Assembly (NCBI RefSeq): GCF_028368995.1
Contig: NZ_JAQNDL010000003.1
Location: forward strand, 620,001-684,000
DNA: 64,000 nt
From: Nannocystis bainbridge
Lineage (GTDB): Bacteria; Myxococcota_A; Polyangia; Nannocystales; Nannocystaceae
Direction: 5' to 3'
This document shows, piece by piece, positions 43,272 to 53,706 of this stretch (position 1 is its first letter; each line of letters opens with the position of its first letter). The position numbers were made by a program, and so were the translations under genes. The notes under the pieces are model-generated. The model saw only the letters and a program-made list of their open reading frames with translations, ran no database searches and had not been told where the DNA came from.

Positions 43272-45419
43272 ATGCCGACCTCTCCGTTTTCGCGGCCACA
43301 CCGCCTCTTCTGGCTGATCCCGGCCTTCGGCCTCGTCAACCTGTTCAACGGTTCTTCCACCGCGCACGCGCAGGGCCCCATGGGCGGCGGCATGGGCATG
43401 GGCGGAGGAGGCATGGGCGGCATGGGCCCGATGGGCGGCGGCGGCATGCCGGGCCAGGGCGGCCAGGGCGGCGACAAGAAGAAGGAAGGCCCCGCCGAGG
43501 CGGCGCCGAAGGACAAGAAGGCGCTGCAGCCGATCGAGCCGGTGCCGGCGCAGCCCCGCGGCCTGCGGCAGCTGCAGCTGTTCGAGCTGCACGGCTACAT
43601 GCGCATGCGCGCCGACTACTTCCACCGCCTCGACCTCGGCGGCGGCAAGAGCAACCAGTCGACGATCGGCACCAACTACGCCGACAACGCCGCGCTCGAG
43701 AACCCGTACTTCGTGCCGCCGTCGGTCGCGGCCGAGACGGTCGGCGGCTTCGGCGAGGGCGCGACCGCCAGCGACGTCAACTGCGTCGGCTCGCTGACCG
43801 GCCTCGGCATCAACGCCAGCAAGGCCAGCCGCCGCTGCGGCCGCCGCAACGGGTTCGCCAGCGCCAACATGCGCTTCCGCATCGAGCCCACGCTGCACAT
43901 CACCGACACCGTCAAGGTCCACGCGCAGCTCGACGCGCTCGACAACATGGTCCTCGGCAGCACGCCGGACTCGCTGCTCGGCGACAACCCCAACGCGCCG
44001 ATCGACCTGTTCACGCGCACCCAGCTGCCGCCGTCGGACATGCGCAACAGCGGCCGCGACAGCATCGTCGTCAAGCGCGCGTACGGCCACATCCGCTTCG
44101 GCTGGGGCCTCGACATCAAGTTCGGCCGCATGCCGCACCACTGGGGCATGGGCATCGTCGCCAACGACGGCAACGGCTACTACCGTGGCGAGGCGGCCGA
44201 CATCGTCCGCATGCTCGACATGGACTACGGCGACTCGGTCGACTCGCTGCGCCTCGGGTTCGACTTCGGCAAGGACCGCCGCAGCACCCACACGCTCGAG
44301 TTCTCGTGGGACTGGGCCTCGAGCGGCCCGACCACCGCGCAGATCTTCGGCCCGTACTACGGCCCGTACCAGCAGGACCACACCACCGGTCAGACCTTCA
44401 GCGTCGAGAAGTTCGACAACGTCTATCAGTGGCGCCTGTCGATCCTCCGCCGCGACGACCCGGCCATGCTGCAGCGCAAGCTGTCGCTCGGGCGCCCGGT
44501 CATCAACTACGGTGCGATCGTGTGGGCCCGTTACCAGGCGGTCGACCGCGTCACCGGCACCCCCGGCATCGGCATCGACCCCCAGCAGAACGACATCTAC
44601 GGCTCCGACATCGGCAGCTCGGGCAACCAGTACTACGACCAGCTGCAGGACTACGCCAACGTCCTGGTCCGCCGGCGCGCGCTGGTGTTCACGCCCGACG
44701 TGTGGTTCCGCGTCAACTGGAAGACCCTCCGCGTCGAGCTCGAGGGCGCCGCCGTGCTCGGCCGGTTCCATGAGATCAACGACCGCGGCGCGTTCGACAT
44801 CTCGCAGGGCAACGACCGCGACGACGTCTATACGATCAACGGCCCCGACATGGGCCGCCGCTGGCTGACCCAGTTCGGCTACGCGCTCGAGTTCAAGTAC
44901 GGCCTGTTCAAGGACAAGTTCCACCTCGGCCTCGACCACGGGTTCGCCTCCGGCGACAACGACCCGCGGTTCCGCTACAACACCCCGTGGAACTCGAACC
45001 TCGACGATCGCACGTGGTCGAAGTTCCGCTTCAACCCGGCCTACTTCTCCGACCTGCTGCTGTTCCGCGAGCTGCTCGGCACCGCCAGCAACGCCGCGTA
45101 CTTCAAGCCCTGGCTGGCGTTCTACTTCTTCGACAACAACTTCTCCGGCCGCCTCGACATCGAGTACGCCGTCGCCCCCCAGAAGATCAACACGTGGGGC
45201 AACAAGGCCAACTACGGCCTCGAGATCGACGCGGCGTTCCGCTACCACGACCGCCAGGAGCCGATCTTCTTCCAGATCCAGTACGGCGTGATGTTCCCGT
45301 TCGGCGCGTTCAACCGCGGCGTCGAGTACAGCCCCGACGGCACCCTCGCCGGCCTGCCCAACAACGGCGACCCCAAGGCCGCCCAGACCGTGCAAGCCCA
45401 GCTCGGCATCCGCTTCTAG
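43272..45419 (+). CDS. Large outer-membrane protein with Gly/Met-rich N-terminus
   Basis: A 715-residue exported protein. The ATG at 43272 gives a signal peptide (LFWLIPAFGLVNLFNGSSTAHAQ), followed by a Gly/Met repeat (GPMGGGMGMGGGGMGGMGP) and a charged linker. From residue about 95 the sequence is a long run of amphipathic strands (LFELHGYMRMRADYFHRLDL, HIRFGWGLDIKFGRMPHHWGMG, RVELEGAAVLGRF, AYFKPWLAFYFFDNNF) that ends in a terminal aromatic (QAQLGIRF), as for outer-membrane barrels. From memory it resembles the myxobacterial TIGR04551-type family, some of which are linked to gliding motility; this needs a search. Confidence 0.75.
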   Translation: MPTSPFSRPHRLFWLIPAFGLVNLFNGSSTAHAQGPMGGGMGMGGGGMGGMGPMGGGGMPGQGGQGGDKKKEGPAEAAPKDKKALQPIEPVPAQPRGLRQLQLFELHGYMRMRADYFHRLDLGGGKSNQSTIGTNYADNAALENPYFVPPSVAAETVGGFGEGATASDVNCVGSLTGLGINASKASRRCGRRNGFASANMRFRIEPTLHITDTVKVHAQLDALDNMVLGSTPDSLLGDNPNAPIDLFTRTQLPPSDMRNSGRDSIVVKRAYGHIRFGWGLDIKFGRMPHHWGMGIVANDGNGYYRGEAADIVRMLDMDYGDSVDSLRLGFDFGKDRRSTHTLEFSWDWASSGPTTAQIFGPYYGPYQQDHTTGQTFSVEKFDNVYQWRLSILRRDDPAMLQRKLSLGRPVINYGAIVWARYQAVDRVTGTPGIGIDPQQNDIYGSDIGSSGNQYYDQLQDYANVLVRRRALVFTPDVWFRVNWKTLRVELEGAAVLGRFHEINDRGAFDISQGNDRDDVYTINGPDMGRRWLTQFGYALEFKYGLFKDKFHLGLDHGFASGDNDPRFRYNTPWNSNLDDRTWSKFRFNPAYFSDLLLFRELLGTASNAAYFKPWLAFYFFDNNFSGRLDIEYAVAPQKINTWGNKANYGLEIDAAFRYHDRQEPIFFQIQYGVMFPFGAFNRGVEYSPDGTLAGLPNNGDPKAAQTVQAQLGIRF

Positions 45420-45735
45420 CAGCGGGCCGGCGGCCGGACCCGCTTGCGACGGGTCCGGAGCCCTGCACACGCACGACACGACGCCGCGACCCCGCGACGA
45501 CGGATCGGCCTCCTCCCGCGCCAGGCCCTGCGCGCCGCGAGGGCGCCATCCTCGTCTGCGAGCCCGTGCGCGCGGGTTCATGCCGCAGAGCTTGCCCCGT
45601 CCCGGCGGTCGACGTAGACCTGCTCGCAACCCGGTCCGCCCGCGACCTGCGCTCGGCCGGTCGCCTCATCTGTCCCTCGCGCCATGTCCCTCGCGACATG
45701 TCCCGCGCGACATGTTCTAAAAAGACACAGGTCCC
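45420..45735 (+). other. Intergenic region upstream of radA
   Basis: 316 bases with no gene. The first 240 bases show no structure that I recognise. The final 70 bases are palindromes that run to the radA start. Confidence 0.4.
45667..45735. repeat. Palindrome run immediately upstream of radA
   Basis: TCTGTCCCTCGCGCCATGTCCCTCGCGACATGTCC, CGCGCGACATGTTC and AAAGACACAGGTCC, ending one base before the radA ATG. Several overlapping half-sites are 15-16 bp apart in direct orientation. The radA ribosome-binding site must lie inside this run; only AGGTCCC is near. Confidence 0.8.
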
Positions 45736-47124
45736 ATGAGCAAGGTCAAAAAGCCCCAGCAGCGCTGGGTGTGCCAGGCGTGCGGCGCGGTCTCGTCCGG
45801 GTGGTACGGCAAGTGCCCGGCCTGCGACGCCTGGAACTCGATCGAGGAGGAGGTCGCGGCCCCGTCGCCCGGCGAGCGGCCGGCCGGTCCGGGCAAGGTG
45901 GTGGCCTCGACGGAGGCGCAGACGATCGTCGACCGCCAGCCCCGCCGCCCGTGCGGCCTGCAGGAGATCGATCGGGTCCTCGGCGGCGGTCTGGTCCCCG
46001 GCAGCGTGGTGCTGCTCGGCGGGCCGCCGGGGATCGGCAAGTCGACGCTGCTGCTGCAGGCCTCGGTCGGGCTCGCGCGGCGCAACGGCGTCGTGCTCTA
46101 CGCCAGCGGCGAGGAGTCGGTGGCCCAGGTCGCGTCCCGCTGCGGTCGCCTCGGCGCCAGCCACCCGGGCCTCCTGCTGATGGCCGAGACCCGCCTCGAA
46201 GAGATCTTGAGCACCGCCCAGGAGCGCGCCAAGACCCTCGCCGCCCTCATCGTCGACTCGGTCCAGACCGTGCACAGCGGCGCCCAGGACGGCCTGCCGG
46301 GCAACATCAGCCAGATCCGCGCCGTCACCTCGGCCCTGGTCGGCTTCGCCAAGACCCACGGCGTCCCCGTCGTCGTCGTCGGCCACGTCACCAAGGACGG
46401 CCAGCTCGCCGGCCCGCGCCTGCTCGAGCACCTGGTCGACGCCGTGCTCTCGTTCGAGGGCGACGAGGAGCGGGCGATCCGCATGCTGCGGGCCACCAAG
46501 AACCGCTACGGCAGCACCCAGGAGCTCGGCGTGTTCGAGATGCGCGGCGACGGCCTGCGCGAGATCACCAACCCCTCCGAGGCCTTCATCACCGACCGCG
46601 ACAGCCCCGCGATCGGCTCGTGCATCACCGCCAGCCTCGAGGGCTCGCGCCCGCTGCTGCTCGAGGTCCAGGCGCTGCTGGCCGCCGCGTTCGGCAACCC
46701 GCGCCGCACCTGCGTCGGCGTCGACCCGGTCCGCCTCGCCATGCTGCTCGCCGTGCTCGACCGCCACGCCGGCGTGTTCGCCCTCGACCAGGACGTGTTC
46801 GTCAACGTCGTCGGCGGCATGCGCCTCGGCGAGCCCGCCAGCGACCTCGCGGTCCTGCTCGCCGTCGCCTCCTCGCACCGCCGCCAGCCGCTCCCGCCCG
46901 GCCTGTGCGTGTTCGGCGAGGTCGGCCTCACCGGCGAGCTGCGCCCCGCGCCTCGCACCGACGCTCGCCTGTCCGAGGCCGCCCGCCTGGGCATGAAGCG
47001 GGTGCTCCTTCCGACAGGTCCCAAACAACATGCCCTTTCGGCCAGGAAGCTGAAAGAGCAGCTCGACGTCGAGGTCCGCCTGGCCCGCACCGTCGGCGAG
47101 GCGCTCGATCTGGCGTTCAGCTGA
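45736..47124 (+). CDS. radA: DNA repair protein RadA
   Basis: A 462-residue RecA-like ATPase that promotes branch migration in recombinational repair and in natural transformation of several bacteria. The C4 zinc finger has C13, C16, C27 and C30. Walker A is GGPPGIGKST at about 95-104, the RadA-specific KNRYG motif is ATKNRYGST, and the Lon-like C-terminal domain contains GDGLREITNPS, TCVGVDPVR and DLAVLLAVASSHR. A palindrome (47013-47038) falls between GMKRVLLP and LKEQLDVEV and encodes TGPKQHALS, replacing the short family loop. Otherwise intact and full length. Confidence 0.97.
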   Translation: MSKVKKPQQRWVCQACGAVSSGWYGKCPACDAWNSIEEEVAAPSPGERPAGPGKVVASTEAQTIVDRQPRRPCGLQEIDRVLGGGLVPGSVVLLGGPPGIGKSTLLLQASVGLARRNGVVLYASGEESVAQVASRCGRLGASHPGLLLMAETRLEEILSTAQERAKTLAALIVDSVQTVHSGAQDGLPGNISQIRAVTSALVGFAKTHGVPVVVVGHVTKDGQLAGPRLLEHLVDAVLSFEGDEERAIRMLRATKNRYGSTQELGVFEMRGDGLREITNPSEAFITDRDSPAIGSCITASLEGSRPLLLEVQALLAAAFGNPRRTCVGVDPVRLAMLLAVLDRHAGVFALDQDVFVNVVGGMRLGEPASDLAVLLAVASSHRRQPLPPGLCVFGEVGLTGELRPAPRTDARLSEAARLGMKRVLLPTGPKQHALSARKLKEQLDVEVRLARTVGEALDLAFS

Positions 47125-47291
47125 GCCTCACGGCGTCCGCGTCAGCCGGCGCCCTCGCGCGCCTCAGCGGCAGGAGGCACCTGCTTCAATGCAAGCGGCC
47201 CCCTGCCCTCGCGCGCTTCCACGGCAGGACGCGAGGGCCGAGCCCTGCGCGCGCCTCTTCGTCACCGGGGCTCACACGCGCCGGCGTCCGC

Positions 47292-48374
47292 TCAGCGCAT
47301 GCACACGCGAGCGCGCAGCTTCGGGTCGTCGCCGAGCCCTTCGCGCGCCTCGACCGTCACGCCCGGGAACGGCATCCACTCGTCGTACGACGTGCCCATG
47401 TACTTGCTCGAGTGTGGCACCAGCACGAACCCGCCGGCGAGCTGCGGCACCCAGTCCTTCGGCTCGCCGAGCGGCTTGAGGTCGATCGGCTCGATCCCCG
47501 AGTTGCCGTCGCCGACGAAATCGACGATCCCGAGCGGCTGCGAGGCCGCCTGGACCGGCTGGGGATCGCCGCCCCAATCCATGGCGCACCCGTTCCCGAC
47601 CTGGGCCCCGCACTCGAAGCAGTGGAACGACGCCAGCCCGTTGGCGCAGCCGGTCGCCCCGTCGCCGTCGCCCTCGTCCCACTCCAGGCTCGCGTCCAGC
47701 ACGTGGACGGCGAACTTCAGGTCGCTGTGGACGTTCTTCTGGTACTGCGCCCACATCTCGAGGTGGATCGACTCGATCTGCTCGGACTCGATCGGCCCGT
47801 TCTTCGACACCAGCCGGCCGTCCTGTAGCGGGAACCGCAGCGCCATCACGCTGGTGCCGGTATACGCGGGGCCGATGTTGCCGTTGTCTTTGAACAGCGA
47901 CACCGTCGGCGCCCTGCCGAAGCTGACGTGCTTGCACTCCAGCATGGAGTACTCGACCGGCAGGTCGCTGAGCGTGCAGCCCGTGCCGACGCCGTCGTTC
48001 GCGTCGCTGAAGAACGTGTCGGCCGCGACCGGGACGTCGACGAAGCAACAGCCCTCCATGTCGAGCTGATCGCCGGGGCACAGGAACGGCTCGCCGGTGG
48101 TCTCGGTCGTCGGGTTCGGCCCGGTCGTCGTGCTGGGGTCCGACGACACGGTCGACGTGATGTCGTCGGTGGTGCTGGTCGTGGTCGGCGGATCGCCCGT
48201 CACGGTGACCGGCGGATCGAGCGTGGTCGGCTCGCTCGGGCCGACCGAAGTCATGCTCTGCGAGCTGCTGTCGGTGACGGGGTCCCAGGTGTCGAGGAAC
48301 AGCGGGTTCGGCTTCGAACAGCCGCCTGCGAGCGCCCCGCCCAGGAGGATCGCCGTGAACGAGCTCCGCGTCAT
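47292..48374 (-). CDS. Stalked lipoprotein, DNRLRE-like beta-sandwich domain
   Basis: A 360-residue lipoprotein with lipobox LAGGC at residue 19 and a Thr/Ser/Pro/Asp-rich stalk to about residue 95. The mature domain starts PGDQLDMEGCCFVDVPVAADTFFSDAN, then LRFPLQDGRLVSKNGPIESEQIESIHLEMWAQYQ, like carbohydrate-binding DNRLRE or CBM96-type modules that begin with a disordered Asp/Thr-rich part. The rest has eight cysteines, VHVLDASLEWDEGDGDGATGC and a WMPFPGVTVEA ending. A structural or glycan-binding surface role is possible; the family is not certain. The radA/lipoprotein convergent space is the one without a palindrome. Confidence 0.75.
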   Translation of the reverse strand: MTRSSFTAILLGGALAGGCSKPNPLFLDTWDPVTDSSSQSMTSVGPSEPTTLDPPVTVTGDPPTTTSTTDDITSTVSSDPSTTTGPNPTTETTGEPFLCPGDQLDMEGCCFVDVPVAADTFFSDANDGVGTGCTLSDLPVEYSMLECKHVSFGRAPTVSLFKDNGNIGPAYTGTSVMALRFPLQDGRLVSKNGPIESEQIESIHLEMWAQYQKNVHSDLKFAVHVLDASLEWDEGDGDGATGCANGLASFHCFECGAQVGNGCAMDWGGDPQPVQAASQPLGIVDFVGDGNSGIEPIDLKPLGEPKDWVPQLAGGFVLVPHSSKYMGTSYDEWMPFPGVTVEAREGLGDDPKLRARVCMR

Positions 48375-48496
48375 CGAACACCCACCCTAACACAAACGCC
48401 CCGGGTTCGCCGCTGCGGCGGGGCCGGCGGCACCTGAGCGCGTTTTGATCCCCGGTCCTCCTCGCAATTTGCGCCGGCCTCGACTACATCGCCTGA

Positions 48497-49939
48497 ATGT
48501 CCGGCGCACCCGAGCTCTACGACATCTACGAGCGCTCCAACGAGGCCGTCACCCAGGAGTTCGACGTCCGCCTCCCGCTGTGCGAGGGCGCCGTCCCCGA
48601 CGAGCTGCGCGGCGTGTTGTTCCGCAACGGCCCCGGGCGGCTCGAGCTGTACGGCCATCGCTACGGGCATTTGTTCGACGGCGACGGGCACATCAACCGC
48701 TTCGCCTTTGACGGTCGTGGGGTCACCTACCGCAACCGCTACGTCCGCACTCGCGAGTTTCTCGCCGAGGAGTCGGCCCGGCGGATCCTCTTTCGCAACT
48801 TCGGCACCAACATCCCCGGCGGCCTGCTGAAGAACCTCCTGCGCACCCGGTTCAAGAACGTCGCCAACACCAGCGTCGTCCTCCACGGCGGCAAGCTGCT
48901 CGCGCTGTGGGAGGCCGGCTGGCCGCACCGGCTCGACCCCGGCAACCTCGACACCCTCGCCCGCGACGACCTCGGCGGCGCCCTGGAGAACCCCGGCAGC
49001 TTCATCGAGCGCATGGTCGCCCCCGAGCTGCCGTTCAGCGCCCACCCCAAGGTCTGCCCCGTCACCGGCGAGCTCTTCAATTTCGGCCTGGCCGCCACCG
49101 GCACCCGCTCGCGCCTGTGCCTCTACCGCGTCGACGCCAGCGGGCGGGCCGCCCGGCCCGAGTTCATCGACCTGCCGGGTGGTTACTTCATCCACGACTT
49201 CGTGCTGACCGCCCGCCATCGCGTCTTCTTCCTCACGCCGACCGCCTTCGACCTGCGCAAGATGCTGCTCGGCCTGGCGCCGCCGGTGCAGACCATGCGC
49301 GCCCTGCCCGGGCCGACGCAGATCCTCGTCGTCGACCGCGACAGCACCGCGCACCGCCGCACCGAGACCAGCGGCTGCTTCATCTTCCACTTCCCCAACG
49401 GCTTCGAGGACGAGCACGGCACGATCTTCGTCGACGGCTTCCGCATGCAGCGGTTCCCCGACCTCAACCCGCGGCCCGACCGGCCCGAGGATCACGTCAA
49501 GCCGTACCTCACGCGCTACCGCATCGACCCGGACGGCGGCGTCAGCGAGCAGACGCTCACCGATCACACCGGCGAGCTCGGCACGATCCGCCAGGACCGC
49601 ATCAGCCGACGCCACCGCTACGCCTGGTCGATCGGCTCCGCCCCCGGCCGCAAGGCCCCGTTCTCGACCGGTCTCCTCAAGATCGACTGCGACGCCGCCA
49701 CCACCACGTTCCGCGACTTCGGCCCCGCCCTCGCCGGCGAGCCGGTGTTCGTGCCCCGCCCCGGAGGCGCCGACGAGGACGACGGCTGGCTGCTGTCGAT
49801 GCACTACGTCGACGACGAGCGCGCCAACCACCTGCTGGTCCTCGACGCCCGCGACCTCGCCACCGTCGCCCGCCTGCGCTTGCCCCACGCCACGCCGCTC
49901 GGCTTCCACGGCACCTTCGTGGCCGACGCCGAGGACTGA
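48497..49939 (+). CDS. Carotenoid cleavage oxygenase (RPE65 family)
   Basis: A 480-residue non-haem iron dioxygenase predicted to cleave polyenes (apocarotenoids, lignostilbenes or similar). PDELRGVLFRNGPGRLELYGHRYGHLFDGDGHINRFAF opens the seven-bladed propeller. The four iron-binding histidines are recognisable in FSAHPK, YFIHDF, FIFHFPN and LGFHGTF, with the usual spacing, and the supporting acidic residues are present (e.g. NGFEDEHGTIFVD). Myxobacteria make many carotenoids, which makes such a substrate plausible. No carotenoid synthesis gene is adjacent. Confidence 0.94.
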   Translation: MSGAPELYDIYERSNEAVTQEFDVRLPLCEGAVPDELRGVLFRNGPGRLELYGHRYGHLFDGDGHINRFAFDGRGVTYRNRYVRTREFLAEESARRILFRNFGTNIPGGLLKNLLRTRFKNVANTSVVLHGGKLLALWEAGWPHRLDPGNLDTLARDDLGGALENPGSFIERMVAPELPFSAHPKVCPVTGELFNFGLAATGTRSRLCLYRVDASGRAARPEFIDLPGGYFIHDFVLTARHRVFFLTPTAFDLRKMLLGLAPPVQTMRALPGPTQILVVDRDSTAHRRTETSGCFIFHFPNGFEDEHGTIFVDGFRMQRFPDLNPRPDRPEDHVKPYLTRYRIDPDGGVSEQTLTDHTGELGTIRQDRISRRHRYAWSIGSAPGRKAPFSTGLLKIDCDAATTTFRDFGPALAGEPVFVPRPGGADEDDGWLLSMHYVDDERANHLLVLDARDLATVARLRLPHATPLGFHGTFVADAED

Positions 49940-49944
49940 CGCTT

Positions 49945-50017
49945 CGGACATGCCCTCGAGGACATGCCCTTTCGCGCATGTCCGTGCGGGCATGTCCCCT
50001 GCGACATGCCTCGAAGA
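49945..50017. repeat. Palindrome run in a convergent junction
   Basis: GGACATGCCC-TCGA-GGACATGCCC, then TTTCGCGCATGTCC-GTGC-GGGCATGTCC-CCTGC-GACATGCC. It begins 5 bp after the oxygenase stop codon. Five half-sites alternate in orientation. Confidence 0.85.
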
Positions 50018-50064
50018 CGACCCGGGCGCGCGCCCTCGCGCTCGTTAGGAAAAGACGACGGTCG

Positions 50065-50934
50065 TCACAGCAGCGGCCGCAGGTGCTCGCGGGCCCACGC
50101 GTCCAGGCTCGTCGGCGTCGTCGTCGCCGCGGTCCTTCGATCTTCGGCGACGAAGCCCTCGCGCATCCCGGCCGCCATGCCGACGATCGCCTCGATCTGC
50201 GGCTTCGACATGCCGGCCTGCGCCAGCGCGGCGCGGACCTCGTCGTCGGAGCTCTGGACCGCCGCGATGCGCCGGCCCAGCGCCTGCGACAGCACGCCCG
50301 CCGCCTCGACGAAGCTGAGGTCGCGCGGGCCGTGGACCGCCTGCACCTGGCGGCCGGTCCACGTCGTCGAGAGCAACCGCGCCGCCGCCACCTCGCCGAT
50401 GTCGCGCGGATCGACCCACGGCAGCGGGCGATCGATCGCCATCGCGGTCGCCAGCACGCCGCCGCGGAGCGACTCCACCTCGAGCAGCAAGTTGGTGAAG
50501 AAATAGCCGCAGCGCAGGTGCGTGACCGCCACGCCGAGCCCGTCGAGCGCGACCTCGGTCGCGGCCAGCCCGTCGATGTCGCCCATCCCGTGGCGCCTCT
50601 CGGCGCCGACGCTCGACTGGAAGACCACGCGCGGGATGGCGTTCTCCCGCACCGCGCGGACCAGGTTGGCGGCCAGCCGCGCGTAACCTTCGAGCGGGTC
50701 GTCGGCGCCGGTCGGCGGCGCCACCCAGTACAGCGCCGTCGCGCCCCGCGTGGCGGCGACGACGGCGTCGGCGTCGAGTTGGTCGGCCTCGACGACCTCG
50801 ACCCGCTCGCGCAGCGCGGCGTCGATGCGGGCGGCGCTGCGCACCAGCACCCGGGGTCGTTCGCCGGCCTGGACCAGCAGGTGGGTCACGCGCGAGCCGA
50901 CATGCCCGGTCGGCGTGGTCACGACGATGCTCAT
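50065..50934 (-). CDS. NmrA-like NAD(P)-binding protein
   Basis: A 289-residue atypical short-chain dehydrogenase-fold protein. MSIVVTTPTGHVGSRVTHLLVQAG carries the TGxxGxxG-like nucleotide-binding motif (TPTGHVGS), followed by VEADQLDADAVVAATRG and FQSSVGAERRHG. The classical Tyr-x-x-x-Lys is absent, and HLRCGYFFTNLLLE is the typical NmrA/SDR-a5-like segment. Such proteins can be redox-sensing regulators, NADPH-dependent reductases or isomerases. The last 60 residues are helical. A tandem array of TGTCTC elements begins about 12 bp upstream of its start. Confidence 0.9.
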   Translation of the reverse strand: MSIVVTTPTGHVGSRVTHLLVQAGERPRVLVRSAARIDAALRERVEVVEADQLDADAVVAATRGATALYWVAPPTGADDPLEGYARLAANLVRAVRENAIPRVVFQSSVGAERRHGMGDIDGLAATEVALDGLGVAVTHLRCGYFFTNLLLEVESLRGGVLATAMAIDRPLPWVDPRDIGEVAAARLLSTTWTGRQVQAVHGPRDLSFVEAAGVLSQALGRRIAAVQSSDDEVRAALAQAGMSKPQIEAIVGMAAGMREGFVAEDRRTAATTTPTSLDAWAREHLRPLL

Positions 50935-50945
50935 GGCGCTCCCCT

Positions 50946-51122
50946 CTCTGTCTCTTGGGTCATGTCACAGACCGCACGGCGCGACGCGCCGTACTGTCTC
51001 TCGGGTCATATCACCGACCGCACAGCGCGACGCGCCGTGCTGACTCTTAAGCCATGCCGCCGCCCGCACGGCGCGGTGACTCTCTCTGTCTCTTGGGTCA
51101 TGTCACCGCCCGCACGGCGCGA
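50946..51122. repeat. Three- to four-copy tandem array with TGTCTCTTGGGTCATGTCA units
   Basis: Units of about 55 bp contain TGTCTCTTGGGTCATGTCA followed by CAGACCGCACGGCGCGACGCGCCGTAC. The second and third copies have diverged (TGTCTCTCGGGTCATATCA; TGACTCTTAAGCCATGCCG), and the fourth, from 51076, is close to the first. Each unit couples one palindrome with a GC-rich second hairpin (CGGCGCGACGCGCCG). The array lies between the divergent upstream side of the NmrA-like gene and the end of recA. Confidence 0.85.
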
Positions 51123-51177
51123 CGACCTTGAACGGTAGCGTCGCGCCGCTGGCTCGCGTGGCCAGCCGGCGGGGCCT

Positions 51178-52404
<1,227 letters not shown>

Positions 52405-52448
52405 GAGCGTTTTGGATCCTCAGTGCGCGGTCTAGCGCCCGCGCATGA

Positions 52449-52477
52449 TCTATAGGAGAACAAGTGTTCCGTATCAA
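52449..52477 (-). promoter_or_regulatory. recA promoter with consensus-like -35 and -10
   Basis: Read on the minus strand: TTGATA (52477-52472), 17-bp spacer, TATAGA (52454-52449). Both hexamers are close to the housekeeping sigma-70 consensus. The start point should lie near 52442, leaving a leader of about 38 nt. The GAAC palindrome fits inside the spacer. Confidence 0.75.
52458..52469 (-). promoter_or_regulatory. Candidate LexA (SOS) operator
   Basis: GAAC-AAGT-GTTC on the plus strand, matching the GAAC-N4-GTTC core of Cheo-type SOS boxes. It is located between -35 and -10, so bound LexA would block initiation. I did not see a second copy in the window. Confidence 0.6.
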
Positions 52478-52575
52478 GCGCTTTCGGCCCTTGAAATCCC
52501 CTGGATCGCCTCCCCGGGCGCTTCTCCCGGTTTTTCGCCGCCGCGCCGGCCTCCGCTCCGGCCGGCGATCCCCGG

Positions 52576-53706
52576 TCACAGCGGGCCCGCGGGGACCCGC
52601 CCGGCCAGCATGTCCTGCTCCTGGGCCGCGGAGAACGGCGGCGCCAGCAGGCTCGCGTCGCGCTGGCGCGAGCGAAAGTACTCGAAGATGTAGCGCATGC
52701 GGTCGCCGAGTTGCGACCAGTCGTCGGCCCCCGAGCCCTGCGCCTCCGGCCCGCCGAACCCGAGCCAGTCCTCGACCCGGTCGGCCAGCCCGAGCCGGCG
52801 CTCGCGCGCCTCGTAGGCGCCCAGCTCCTCCGTGAGCTGCACCAGCCGCGGGTGCTCCAGCCGCGCCAGCCCGTCGGGCCACAGCGGCTGCCCCGGCGGC
52901 GCCGGCAGGTCGAAGCCGAGCCGCAGCACCTGCCCCGGCAGCGCCATCGTCATCATCAATTCGGTGGCCGCCCGGCGCACCACCACGCCCAGCGCCGCCG
53001 CCACCGGCCCCTCGACCACGCCCTGCAGGTCGGTCAGCGGGGCCGACAGCGCCCCGGCGATGTACGGCTGGAGCCGCGTCTGCTCGTGCAGCCCGCACAG
53101 CCCGTTGGCCAGCAGCACCAGCTCGGCGCGGATCGCCGGCGAGCGCTCGTGCAGGGCCATGAAGTAGTAGTGAAGCGCCTCGCGCAGCATCGTCTGCCCG
53201 CCCTGCGGCTGCCGCTCCAGCGCCCCGTCGGCCGCGAGCGTCACCACGTCGGGCAGGCTCGGCCCCTCGCTGAAACGCCCCACCACGTCGGCCAGCCGCT
53301 CCTCGGTGCGCGCCGCGGGCTCGGCGAAGGCCGCCGAAAAGGCCGCGAACGCCTCCCCCAGCTCCGCGAACACGATCGTGTTGCCGCCGCCGACGTGGCG
53401 AGCGACCTGCGCCAGCGCCCGCCGCACCGGCGCGCCCACGGCCACGCCGACCGGCAACCCGGGCAGCCGCGCGGCCAGGATCGCCGACACCCCCGCCCCG
53501 AGCTCCTCTTCGCGGATGAACTGCCCGGCCTGCTTCGACGCCCACACGGCGAAGATCGGCCAGGCGAAGTCGCCCTGGCCCAGCAGCTGCGCCATCGCCA
53601 GCGTGAGGCGGTGATACCCGCGTGTGATCAGGAGGTTGCGCAGGACCGGCTGGTCCGCCATCGCCACGATCTCGCGCACCCGCTCGGGCGTGATCCCATC
53701 CACCAT
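52576..53706 (-). CDS. Hypothetical helical protein
   Basis: A 376-residue protein that I do not recognise. It starts MVDGITPERVREIVAMADQPVLRNLLITRGYHRL, is predicted mostly helical, and contains hydrophobic stretches (AGVSAILAARLPGLPVGVAVGAP and LQGVVEGPVAAALGVVVRRAATELMMTMALPGQVLRLGFDLP) that may lie on or in the membrane. The middle (LREALHYYFMALHERSPAIRAELVLLANGLCGLHEQTRLQPYI) has several histidines and glutamates spaced as in helical metal-binding or haem-free oxygenase-like bundles, but no known motif. It sits upstream of recA on the same strand, 99 bp before the recA promoter, so it is likely a separate unit. Confidence 0.65.
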   Translation of the reverse strand: MVDGITPERVREIVAMADQPVLRNLLITRGYHRLTLAMAQLLGQGDFAWPIFAVWASKQAGQFIREEELGAGVSAILAARLPGLPVGVAVGAPVRRALAQVARHVGGGNTIVFAELGEAFAAFSAAFAEPAARTEERLADVVGRFSEGPSLPDVVTLAADGALERQPQGGQTMLREALHYYFMALHERSPAIRAELVLLANGLCGLHEQTRLQPYIAGALSAPLTDLQGVVEGPVAAALGVVVRRAATELMMTMALPGQVLRLGFDLPAPPGQPLWPDGLARLEHPRLVQLTEELGAYEARERRLGLADRVEDWLGFGGPEAQGSGADDWSQLGDRMRYIFEYFRSRQRDASLLAPPFSAAQEQDMLAGRVPAGPL

